Source: Bifidobacterium breve | GTDB lineage: Bacteria > Actinomycetota > Actinomycetes > Nanopelagicales > Nanopelagicaceae | Length of the DNA stretch: 64,000 nt | Direction of reading: 5' to 3' | NCBI GenBank assembly: GCA_945863115.1 | Contig: CAMAYZ010000005.1 | Coordinates: 29,379-93,378, forward strand | Part shown: positions 17,444 to 25,607 of the stretch, piece after piece | How the letters are laid out: the number at the start of each line of letters is the position of its first letter | Position numbering within the stretch: position 1 is the stretch's first letter | Program-made: the position numbers and the translations under genes | Notes under the pieces: generated by a model | The model's database searches: none | Told to the model about the DNA's origin: nothing | What the model saw: only the letters and a program-made list of their open reading frames with translations

Positions 17444-18091
17444 TTAATCTACTCTGACAACTCCTGTTGGAGTCGCGAGATGAACTGCAACAATTCCAGA
17501 ATCTCCATCGTTTGCAGATGGATCAAGCCATTCAACTTCGATATCGCTTCCGATTGCCTTCTCTAAATCTGAACCAATCCACTCTGAAATTGTTTTTTCA
17601 TCGCCAGCGATTTCAACTTTAACAATCTTGGAAATGGCTTTTCCGTCAGTAGATGGATGTGCAAGTGTCAACCACTGAATAAAGAATGGAAGTTGCTTGT
17701 CATTTAAAAGTTCAAGAATTCCGATTTGCTTCCAAGATAAATCATTACCATCAGGCTTCTTACGATGCCCTTCAACTGCAGGACGTCCAAGTCGAGATTC
17801 AATTGGTGAAATATCATCGCTCGCTAAAACCCAAGTTAACCAACCGCCGCCTTCTGCTGCACGCTTTGAAACAGCTTTACCAAACGGTGAAGAATCTGCA
17901 GCTGGATGATCTAATGGGCAAACAACTTCTATGTAATGACCGTTTTGTAATGGCAGCGTAAAGTTTCGAGTTCCAAATCTTGGATGAACACCACCGTCAA
18001 CAAAAGTGCTTCCTAAGCGAGAACCAAGGCGTTGCACGGTATCTGCTAGTTGGTCATGTGACGTTACATATGAGACGTGGTCTAAGCGCAT
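17444..18091 (-). CDS. VOC/glyoxalase-like domain protein
   Basis: The N-terminus MRLDHVSYVTSHDQLADTVQRLG and GGVHPRFGTRNFTLPLQNGHYIEVV fit a vicinal-oxygen-chelate fold of the Glyoxalase_3 type. Residues about 100–215 repeat a weaker half, giving about 215 residues. The first His and the Glu of HYIEVV could be metal ligands. Substrate unknown. I place the start at ATG 18091; the open frame extends to 18142 but that extension would overlap the upstream gene. It lies in a minus-strand run before murT, so it may be co-transcribed without being functionally related. Confidence 0.75.
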   Translation of the reverse strand: MRLDHVSYVTSHDQLADTVQRLGSRLGSTFVDGGVHPRFGTRNFTLPLQNGHYIEVVCPLDHPAADSSPFGKAVSKRAAEGGGWLTWVLASDDISPIESRLGRPAVEGHRKKPDGNDLSWKQIGILELLNDKQLPFFIQWLTLAHPSTDGKAISKIVKVEIAGDEKTISEWIGSDLEKAIGSDIEVEWLDPSANDGDSGIVAVHLATPTGVVRVD

Positions 18092-18120
18092 GGGGAAATA
18101 ATGCCGTATAACAAATGCTG

Positions 18121-19596
18121 CTAAGTACCACTTTTGGCACAAATTAGGGGTCCAGAGGCGATTTTTCCCGTTAAAAAGTAGGAATCCACCACTGAATCAA
18201 TACATTTATTACCTTGATTATGGCCGGTATGCCCATCGCCATTTAAGGTCAATAACTTTGCATTGGTAAACACCTTTGTTAAGTCTTGTGCCCATTTATA
18301 AGGAGTAGCTGGATCGTTTGTTACACCAATTACTAAAATCGGCGAAGTCTTTAATTGCTTCAAAGGCATCGGTGGAAGTTGCGGCTCGCTCTTCCAATAT
18401 TTACATGGAAGCCCAGCAAAGTTTAGGTAAGGTCCAAACACCGGGGCCGCCTTAACAAATTCTTTTCGATCTAAAGTCATTTCCTCAACAGTTCTCGGTT
18501 CTTTCCAATCAAGACAGGTGATGACAATCGAGACATCAGTTTGATTACTGTAATAAGTTCCATCTGAGGCGCGATTGTTATATTCGTCTGCTTGTTTGAA
18601 TATTTCTTTCGTATCTCTTTTTGAAATAGCTTGATCTAACATTTTCTTTAGGTCTTTCCAGCCGCCTTCAGAATCATACAAAGTGGTCGCGATGGCAGTT
18701 ATCAAAGTAGATTCAGTGGCCACTCTTCCATCTTGGTTTTTCAATGGATTAGTCGCAGCCTGGGATAGTAAATTCTTGATATCGACAAGTTTAAATCTTT
18801 CCTGAGACGCTAGGAAATTATTTAGAGCTTTATCAAATGCGATTGCTTGTGAAAGTTGTTGGTCCCGTGTTGAGACATTTGGTGATACCGCACCATCTAA
18901 AACTATTCTTCCTACTGATTCTGGGAAAAGTGCCGCATATAAAGTTCCTAAATAAGTTCCATAACTCTTTCCTAAGAAATTTAACTTCTTCTCATTAAGT
19001 AAAATTCTTAGAATCTCCATATCTTTTGCTGCCTCTAACGTGCTGTAATGCCGCAGTTTTGAGCCTGCAGCTTTAGCGCATTTATCAGCGAAGTCTTTAG
19101 AAATTGCTACCAAAGCCGCGACGCTGGCTGCTTTCCCATCGCCAGCTTCCGCATTCAAAAATGCATCTTCTTCGCTATCGGAAAGACATCGAATTTCACC
19201 CGATTCATTTACGCCTCTTGGGTCGAAGCCGACAATGTCATATTTACGATTAATCTTGCTAGACATAATGTATTCAGCGTTATACGCATAGAACGTCGCA
19301 GACCCACCAGGTCCACCGGGGTTTACAACTATTGCCCCCAGTTTATTTTTCTGATCTAAGGCGCTGTGGCGTAGGACTTTAAGAGAAAAACTTTGATTAT
19401 CAACTTTCTCATAATCAACCGGAACTTTAAATGATGTGCATTGATATCCGTCATAACAATCTCGCCACTTTATTTCTTGAGACTTATAGTCTTCCAGAGT
19501 CCAGGTTTCGGAATCTTTACTAAGGGTTAGAACAGCAAAGCCGAGTGCAAGAATTATTGCTAATGCCAGTAGTAAAGGTTTAACCTTAAGAGACAT
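18121..19596 (-). CDS. Exported alpha/beta hydrolase, tripeptidyl aminopeptidase (TAP)-like
   Basis: Residues 1–25 are a hydrophobic export signal or lipid-free anchor. The alpha/beta hydrolase domain has GFDPRGVNESG, the nucleophile elbow NFLGKSYGTYLG (Ser near 209) and a C-terminal TAP-like domain with acid and base in GVTNDPATPYKWA and LNGDGHTGHNQG. The oxyanion segment VNPGGPGGSAT is typical of SlpD/SlpE/TAP proteases. Cys pairs (RDCYDGYQC, ITCLDW, LPCKYW, KCID, PLICAK) suggest disulfides outside the membrane. Probably a peptide-scavenging exopeptidase. The start overlaps the holB stop by one base. Confidence 0.88.
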   Translation of the reverse strand: MSLKVKPLLLALAIILALGFAVLTLSKDSETWTLEDYKSQEIKWRDCYDGYQCTSFKVPVDYEKVDNQSFSLKVLRHSALDQKNKLGAIVVNPGGPGGSATFYAYNAEYIMSSKINRKYDIVGFDPRGVNESGEIRCLSDSEEDAFLNAEAGDGKAASVAALVAISKDFADKCAKAAGSKLRHYSTLEAAKDMEILRILLNEKKLNFLGKSYGTYLGTLYAALFPESVGRIVLDGAVSPNVSTRDQQLSQAIAFDKALNNFLASQERFKLVDIKNLLSQAATNPLKNQDGRVATESTLITAIATTLYDSEGGWKDLKKMLDQAISKRDTKEIFKQADEYNNRASDGTYYSNQTDVSIVITCLDWKEPRTVEEMTLDRKEFVKAAPVFGPYLNFAGLPCKYWKSEPQLPPMPLKQLKTSPILVIGVTNDPATPYKWAQDLTKVFTNAKLLTLNGDGHTGHNQGNKCIDSVVDSYFLTGKIASGPLICAKSGT

Positions 19597-20747
19597 TACT
19601 TAAGTAGAACCATAAGTGCTTCTATTGTTAGAAGCGGAGCTGCATTGTGTGAAAGATTTGTTCGTGCGCTCATGATTGCCTCTAGTTTTGCAAGTGTTAC
19701 TTCAGGCGTCGTGGTTTCGGCAATTTTAGTTATTTCTGACATTAGATCGATATTTATGATTGAATCTAGAGAATTAGATTGAATTAGAAGTATGTCGCGA
19801 TAAAGCGTAGCGATATCAAGTAGCGCGCGGTCTAGGTAATCACGCACCATTCTTGTTGTCCGCGATTTCTGTTCCTTCTCTAACTCTTTAACCGCCTTTG
19901 ATCCACCTTGAGTTAACTTCGAACCTTGTTGGCCCCAAGCTTCTTTGAGCGCCGAAATTTCAGCATCGTCGCGTCTCTCGGCTTCTTCTTCAGCTTCCGC
20001 CTTAGCTGCTTCAACCAATACTTGTGCGGCTTTAAATGCAGATGCAATATCTGTGATTATTAAGGAGATTTTCAAAATTGCTTGGCGTCTAGTTCTTGCC
20101 TCTTCGCTCTTTGCTAAGTGTCGTGCGCGGCCGATATGTCCTTGTGAAGCTCGCGCTGCAAAATCCGCCATTGCTGGTGAAAATTTCTCTTTCTCTAATA
20201 GCTCTGCAACTGCCGCGATTGATGGTGTTCGTAGAACTAAACTTCGCGTTCTAGATCTTATTGTTGGAAGAACATCAGTAGAACTTGGTGCACAGAGCAA
20301 CCAAACGGTTCTAAGACCCGGTTCTTCAATCGCTTTTAATAGCGCGTTAGCAGCAGATTCCGTAAGCCGATCTGCGTCTTCAATAACAACTACTCGAAAA
20401 TTACCAACGGCTGGACTCCAAGAAGCCCGAGTAATTAATTCACGCACTTCATCGATCTTGATAGAAAGTCCTTCTGTCTTTATCAATTCAACATCCGCAT
20501 GGCTTCCAATTATTGCGGTTTTGCAGTCAGTGCACTCATTGCAGCCACCAACTTTACAAACTAAAGCAGCAGCAAAAGCTAGTGCAGCATTGCTGCGACC
20601 AGAACCTGGAGGCCCAGTAAAAAGCCAAGCGTGCGTCATCTCTTGAGTTAGGTTTGTTGAGTCAGATGCAGCCGAGACGGCATCCTGTAAAACCGAAATT
20701 ACATGTTCTTGATCAATTAAATTATCGAAGACTGATACTGCGCTCAC
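19596..20747 (-). CDS. holB: DNA polymerase III subunit delta'
   Basis: Clamp-loader subunit. The AAA+ fold is seen with a Walker A-like GPPGSGRSNAAL where Arg replaces the usual Lys, as is common in delta'; a four-Cys zinc module (VCKVGGCNECTDC); VVVIEDADRLTESAANALLKAIEEP; and the SRTRS region (IRSRTRSLVLR). The length of 383 residues is normal for actinobacteria. The start is GTG overlapping the stop of the MFS–Tmk gene (TAGTG). Linkage tmk–holB is conserved in many bacteria. Confidence 0.93.
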   Translation of the reverse strand: MSAVSVFDNLIDQEHVISVLQDAVSAASDSTNLTQEMTHAWLFTGPPGSGRSNAALAFAAALVCKVGGCNECTDCKTAIIGSHADVELIKTEGLSIKIDEVRELITRASWSPAVGNFRVVVIEDADRLTESAANALLKAIEEPGLRTVWLLCAPSSTDVLPTIRSRTRSLVLRTPSIAAVAELLEKEKFSPAMADFAARASQGHIGRARHLAKSEEARTRRQAILKISLIITDIASAFKAAQVLVEAAKAEAEEEAERRDDAEISALKEAWGQQGSKLTQGGSKAVKELEKEQKSRTTRMVRDYLDRALLDIATLYRDILLIQSNSLDSIINIDLMSEITKIAETTTPEVTLAKLEAIMSARTNLSHNAAPLLTIEALMVLLK

Positions 20748-22789
20748 TATTTTCTAAATCGTTTCTTCTCAGTCAAATTCTCTTTTAATTGTGGCAAACT
20801 TAAAACGCGTTCGATAATTTGTTCGTGGATGCTCTCTTTATCTTGAGTGGCATCAACAACGAAGTAGCGCTCTGGATCTGATCCTGCAATATTTAAAAAT
20901 TCTTGACGGATACGTTCGTGAAACGCTAACGGTTCCGCTTCAAGGCGATCTAAAGAACGCAATCTAGAAAGCCCCAATTCTGCTGGGATATCCATAACAA
21001 TCGTCAGCGTTGGTGCAAGATTTTCTGTTGCCCAACGGGAGATTCTTGCAACTTCAGATGGTTGCAGAATTCGGCCAGCGCCTTGATAAGCAACAGATGA
21101 ATCTAAATATCGATCAGTAATTACAACTTGACCTGAAGCCAGCGTTGGTTGAATTAATGAGTAAACATGGTTTGCGCGATCTGCTGCATACAAGAGAGCT
21201 TCAGCTCTTGGTGAAATACTTCCAGTTTCAGTATCTAAAAGAATTTCCCGCAAACGCTTGCCTAGTGGAGTTCCACCTGGCTCACGAGTTAGTAAAACTC
21301 CCTTACCTATTGATTCTAAATATTCTTTTAAGAGTTGGGTTTGTGTGGATTTTCCGGAACCTTCGCCACCTTCGAATGAAATAAAGATTCCACTATGTGT
21401 AGCTCCGGTGATGCCACCAAGTTCGCCTCTACTTGCTGCCACGATATCCGACCAGAGCGAGACTGTTGGGCGATCGCGCATAGTGCGATACGAAATAACG
21501 CCAACAATTACCCCGATAATTCCTGCTGCAAACATTGTAAAAGCTGCACCATTATAAGTAACTTCAAAATTCTCAAATTTATAGGTATGGCGTCCGATTG
21601 CCGCAGCTACTAAAGGCGCAACAGCCAGAACAAAAACTAAAGAGACGCGAATCAAAGATTGAACGAAAGCAAAGGTTCGACCACGAACTTCATCCGCAAC
21701 TTCAAGGCCAAGCATTGTGAAACCAGTTACCCAAGAGATTCCGGCGAACGCTCCAAGAAGCACGGTAATAAAAATTGCAAGAACTAGGTTTGTCATCAAC
21801 GAAAGCAGAATTAAGAAGGAAGATGAAATTGTTAGAGTGGCACCAAAAATTCTTCTGCGCGAAAACTGCGCAAAAACCTTCGGCCCTAGTGATATTCCTA
21901 GCGCTAGGCCGGTAAAGACCGAGCCAAATAAAATTCCATAAGCAGCATCTCCCGCTTTTAAATCTCCAACAAAAGTTCGAGCAAGGCCAATAACTGCACC
22001 CGCAGCAAAGAAGGCGCCGAGCATTCCAAAAATAAGCCCACGAATAATTTTTGATCCGCTTACAAACTTAAAGCCTTCGTATAGTGATTTTCCAATGTTC
22101 TCGCTAGCTGCACCACTTTTCCCTGGACCTTTTGGAATTTCACGTAACTGATAAACAATCCATGCTGTGTAAAGGAAAGATAATGCATTTATATATAGTG
22201 CTAAATCTGCGGTTGATGAATACTCGGCAGGCAAGATACTTGTTGTTCCGACCGAAACTAAGGCAAGTAGTGAGAAAACAATTGCAGCTATCGGCGCAGT
22301 TCCGTATGCGGCCAACAGTGATACTTGATTAGCACTTTCTAACTTATTTTTAGGAACCATGTTTGGAACAGTCGCCTCTTTCGCTGGCGACCAAAAAAGC
22401 GTAAAACATTCCACCAATATTGTTGCGGTATATAACCAGAAATAATTACCTACAATTGGAATTGAAAGATATAACGCAAATCTAAAGATGTCGCAAAAAA
22501 TCATTAATCGGCGGCGATCAAATCGATCAGCAAATACTCCTGCTATCGGCCCAAGTATTACGGCAGGTAATAGCCGAACAATAAATACTCCGGCAATTGC
22601 AAAGTTTGCTTTTGAATAATCGCCTTTTGAAAGTTCTAGTGCCATTGCTGTTGTAGCCAACAGACCAAGCCAATCTCCAAAAGATGAGAATGCCATCGAG
22701 TTCCAGAGTTTTCTAAATGCAGGTATTGATAAAACACTTCTGCTCTCGGTGCCCGCGGGTGCCCCAGGATATGGAAGTGGATTTGGCAT
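20747..22789 (-). CDS. tmk: MFS transporter–thymidylate kinase fusion
   Basis: Residues about 1–450 carry about 12 membrane helices with the MFS signature GVFADRFDRRRLMI. Residues about 465–675 are a complete thymidylate kinase: P-loop FEGGEGSGKSTQTQ near 473, LLTREPGGTP, and DRYLDSSVAYQGAGR. Tmk phosphorylates dTMP to dTDP in the cytoplasm. This fusion is known in several actinobacteria such as Streptomyces, so it is not a cloning artefact, but the transporter's substrate is not established. It overlaps holB by one base and starts 13 nt after topA. The same-frame continuity across the junction GELGGITGATHSGIFISFEG shows no frameshift. Confidence 0.95.
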   Translation of the reverse strand: MPNPLPYPGAPAGTESRSVLSIPAFRKLWNSMAFSSFGDWLGLLATTAMALELSKGDYSKANFAIAGVFIVRLLPAVILGPIAGVFADRFDRRRLMIFCDIFRFALYLSIPIVGNYFWLYTATILVECFTLFWSPAKEATVPNMVPKNKLESANQVSLLAAYGTAPIAAIVFSLLALVSVGTTSILPAEYSSTADLALYINALSFLYTAWIVYQLREIPKGPGKSGAASENIGKSLYEGFKFVSGSKIIRGLIFGMLGAFFAAGAVIGLARTFVGDLKAGDAAYGILFGSVFTGLALGISLGPKVFAQFSRRRIFGATLTISSSFLILLSLMTNLVLAIFITVLLGAFAGISWVTGFTMLGLEVADEVRGRTFAFVQSLIRVSLVFVLAVAPLVAAAIGRHTYKFENFEVTYNGAAFTMFAAGIIGVIVGVISYRTMRDRPTVSLWSDIVAASRGELGGITGATHSGIFISFEGGEGSGKSTQTQLLKEYLESIGKGVLLTREPGGTPLGKRLREILLDTETGSISPRAEALLYAADRANHVYSLIQPTLASGQVVITDRYLDSSVAYQGAGRILQPSEVARISRWATENLAPTLTIVMDIPAELGLSRLRSLDRLEAEPLAFHERIRQEFLNIAGSDPERYFVVDATQDKESIHEQIIERVLSLPQLKENLTEKKRFRK

Positions 22790-22802
22790 GTGCTTAGCCT
22801 AC

Positions 22803-25562
22803 TTATGCCGTAGTGGTTGCGGCTTTACCCTTACCTGTAGCCGCTTTTTTCTTAGTTTTAGCCTTACCTGTGGCTTTAACCGTGTTCTTGGTTAGTGATG
22901 GAGCAGCTTTCTTTGCACGTTTACTATTCTTTTTAACTCGGCTCGCTCCACCATTTTCAATTTCCCAAGCTCGCCGTCCTGCTAACAATTCAAGTCCACG
23001 TTCTAAAGTTAAAAATTCAACGTTATCGCCTCTGCGCAACGTCGCATTAGTTTCGCCATCAGTTATGTAAATTCCAAATCGACCATCTTTTACTAGAACT
23101 GATTTCTGGCTTGCCGGATCAATTCCTAAATCCTTAAGTGGTGGTTTGGCAACTCCACGACGTCGCACTTTAGGTTGTTTATAAAGTTCGATTGCTTCAT
23201 CCAAAGTAATCGCAAATAACTGATCTTCTGAAGTTAGAGTTCGAGAATCTGTTCCGTGTGTCATGTATGGGCCATATCGCCCATTTTGAACAGTGATTGC
23301 AACTTCTTCATAATCTCCGAGAGTTCTTGGAAGTGACATTAGTTTGAGCGCATCTTCAATTGTTACCGTATCTAACGTCATTGTCGAAAGAAGTGATGCG
23401 GTCTTTGGTTTAGGCGCATCTTTTTTCTTACGTGGCTTCTTAAGTTCTCCAGTTTTTTTATCAACGACCATTTCTGGTTCTGGGAAAACTTCCGTTACAT
23501 ATGGTCCAAATCTTCCAGACTTTGCTAAGAGCGGCAGATTAGTTTCAGGGTGGATTCCAAGTTCGCGTTCCCCTGATGGTTGAGCTAATAAATCTATTGC
23601 CACTTGAAGAGTCAGCTCATCCGGCGCCATAGTCTCTGGAATGTTTGCAAACTTTCGTTCATCGCCAACACCTTTTTGAATATATGCACCGTATCGACCA
23701 ACACGAATTTCAATATCTTCGCCCATCTTCATAGTGTTAATTTGTTGTGCGTCGATTGCGCCAAGGTCAGCAGCAAGTGCTTCTAGACCTGGGTTTCCTT
23801 CAGTGCCAAAGAAAAATTTAGTTAGCCAAGTAATTCGATCTTCTTCACCATTTGCGATTCGATCTAAATCTTCTTCCATCGAAGCGGTGAATTCGTAATC
23901 CACTAACTTCCCAAAGTGTTGTTCAAGTAATCCGGTTACTGAGAAGGCAAGAAATGTAGGAACGAGAGCGCGACCACGTTTTGCAACATACCCACGATCT
24001 TGAATCGTGCTCATGATTGATGCGAAAGTTGATGGCCTTCCGATACCCAACTCTTCAAGTTTTTTAACCAGAGTTGGTTCGGTATATCTAGCTGGTGGCT
24101 TTGTTTCATGACCTTCGCAAATGTAATTAGAAACCTTAATCGAATCTCCAACAGCCATTGCTGGCAATCTCTTATCGTTTTCCGCGCTCTCATCTTCGCC
24201 AGATTTATCTTCCACAATTTCTTCATATGCGGCTAAGAAACCTGGGAAGGTTACAACTGAACCATTCGCTCTAAATATTGCTGCGGCGCCAGTTTTTGTT
24301 TTAACATCAAAGTCAACCCGCATCTGCATTTTTTTAGCATCTGACATTTGAGATGCAATTGTGCGCTTCCAGATTAAATCATAAAGTGAGAATTCATCAC
24401 GTGAAAGTTCTGGAGCTAATTCACCTGGAGTTCTAAAAGTTTCCCCTGCTGGTCGAATTGCTTCGTGGGCTTCCTGCGCATTCTTTGATTTTCCTTCATA
24501 AACACGTGGTGTCGCCGGAATGTAATCAGCGCCATATAAAGCTTTTGCAGAACTCCTCGCGGATTCAATCGCACTCTGAGAAAGTGTTATGGAATCAGTA
24601 CGCATATATGTGATGTAACCGTTTTCATATAACCGTTGTGCAACGCGCATTGTTAACTGGGCACCCCACCCAAGTCTTGATCCGGCATCTTGCTGCATTG
24701 TTGATGTTGTGAAAGGAGCTTTTGGTCGTTCAGTTCTTGGAGATTCTTCAGTTGATTTAACAGTTAGAGATTTACCGGTAAGGCTCTGAACTAATTCATT
24801 AGCACCGCCTTCATCTAACAATAAAATGTTTGCCACTGATTTCTCTTTAAGGCCACCATTTGCATCAAAATCATTTGTTGCTGCAACTCGCTTGCCATCT
24901 AATGAAAGTAATCTGGCGCTAAATCCGGCTTCACACTGCGCGGTTAAATCCCACCATTTTGATGAAATGAAAGCCATGCGCTCACGCTCACGTTCCACAA
25001 TCAATCTTGTGGCTACAGATTGCACGCGGCCAGCAGAAATTCTTGGCATTACTTTCTTCCATAAAACCGGTGAAAGGCGATATCCGTAAAGACGATCTAA
25101 AACTCGACGTGTTTCCTGCGCATCTACCAGGCGATAATCCAGATCGCGAGTTTCATTAGCGGCTTTTTGAATCGCTTCTTTTGTAATTTCATGAAAGACC
25201 ATTCGGCGAATTGGAATTTTTGGGCGAAGAACTTCAATTAGGTGCCAAGCAATTGCTTCACCTTCACGGTCCTCGTCCGTCGCCAGAATTAATTCATCGG
25301 CATCTTTCATAAGAGCCTTTAATTCAGATACTTTCGCTCGCTTATCTGGATTAATTACATAAAGTGGTTCAAAGCCCTCTTCAATATTTACGCCCTCTTT
25401 AGCCCAAGCAATCTTCTTGTATTCCTTTGGAATATCGGCAGCGCGTTGTGGCAGATCGCGAATATGCCCAACGGATGCTTCGACGACGTAGTCATCTCCC
25501 AGGAAGCCGCCAATTTTGCGCGCCTTCGCGGGAGATTCTACGATTACAAGTTTTATGCCCAT
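22803..25562 (-). CDS. topA: DNA topoisomerase I
   Basis: Relaxes negative supercoils. The Toprim domain starts KLVIVESPAKARKIGGFLG with acidic residues ATDEDREGEAIAWH. The catalytic Tyr lies in NGYITYMRTDS near residue 320. After about residue 600 come C-terminal TopoI repeats of the actinobacterial type (GRYGAYIQKG, GRFGPYVTEV, GRYGPYMTHG, GRFGIYITDG) in place of zinc fingers, then a Lys-rich tail (KKNSKRAKKA…TGKAKTKKKA), which gives processivity in mycobacterial and Streptomyces TopA. The 919-residue length is typical. It is upstream of the MFS–Tmk gene. Confidence 0.97.
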   Translation of the reverse strand: MGIKLVIVESPAKARKIGGFLGDDYVVEASVGHIRDLPQRAADIPKEYKKIAWAKEGVNIEEGFEPLYVINPDKRAKVSELKALMKDADELILATDEDREGEAIAWHLIEVLRPKIPIRRMVFHEITKEAIQKAANETRDLDYRLVDAQETRRVLDRLYGYRLSPVLWKKVMPRISAGRVQSVATRLIVERERERMAFISSKWWDLTAQCEAGFSARLLSLDGKRVAATNDFDANGGLKEKSVANILLLDEGGANELVQSLTGKSLTVKSTEESPRTERPKAPFTTSTMQQDAGSRLGWGAQLTMRVAQRLYENGYITYMRTDSITLSQSAIESARSSAKALYGADYIPATPRVYEGKSKNAQEAHEAIRPAGETFRTPGELAPELSRDEFSLYDLIWKRTIASQMSDAKKMQMRVDFDVKTKTGAAAIFRANGSVVTFPGFLAAYEEIVEDKSGEDESAENDKRLPAMAVGDSIKVSNYICEGHETKPPARYTEPTLVKKLEELGIGRPSTFASIMSTIQDRGYVAKRGRALVPTFLAFSVTGLLEQHFGKLVDYEFTASMEEDLDRIANGEEDRITWLTKFFFGTEGNPGLEALAADLGAIDAQQINTMKMGEDIEIRVGRYGAYIQKGVGDERKFANIPETMAPDELTLQVAIDLLAQPSGERELGIHPETNLPLLAKSGRFGPYVTEVFPEPEMVVDKKTGELKKPRKKKDAPKPKTASLLSTMTLDTVTIEDALKLMSLPRTLGDYEEVAITVQNGRYGPYMTHGTDSRTLTSEDQLFAITLDEAIELYKQPKVRRRGVAKPPLKDLGIDPASQKSVLVKDGRFGIYITDGETNATLRRGDNVEFLTLERGLELLAGRRAWEIENGGASRVKKNSKRAKKAAPSLTKNTVKATGKAKTKKKAATGKGKAATTTA

Positions 25563-25607
25563 AATCTTTTGGGGAAGATCCTAACTTTTGTAGTACTCGT
25601 TTAAGTG

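Noticed and set aside
19945..20646. 233-codon plus-strand frame opposite holB
   Set aside because: Mirror of holB; Ala/Ser-rich with no start signal or recognisable domain.
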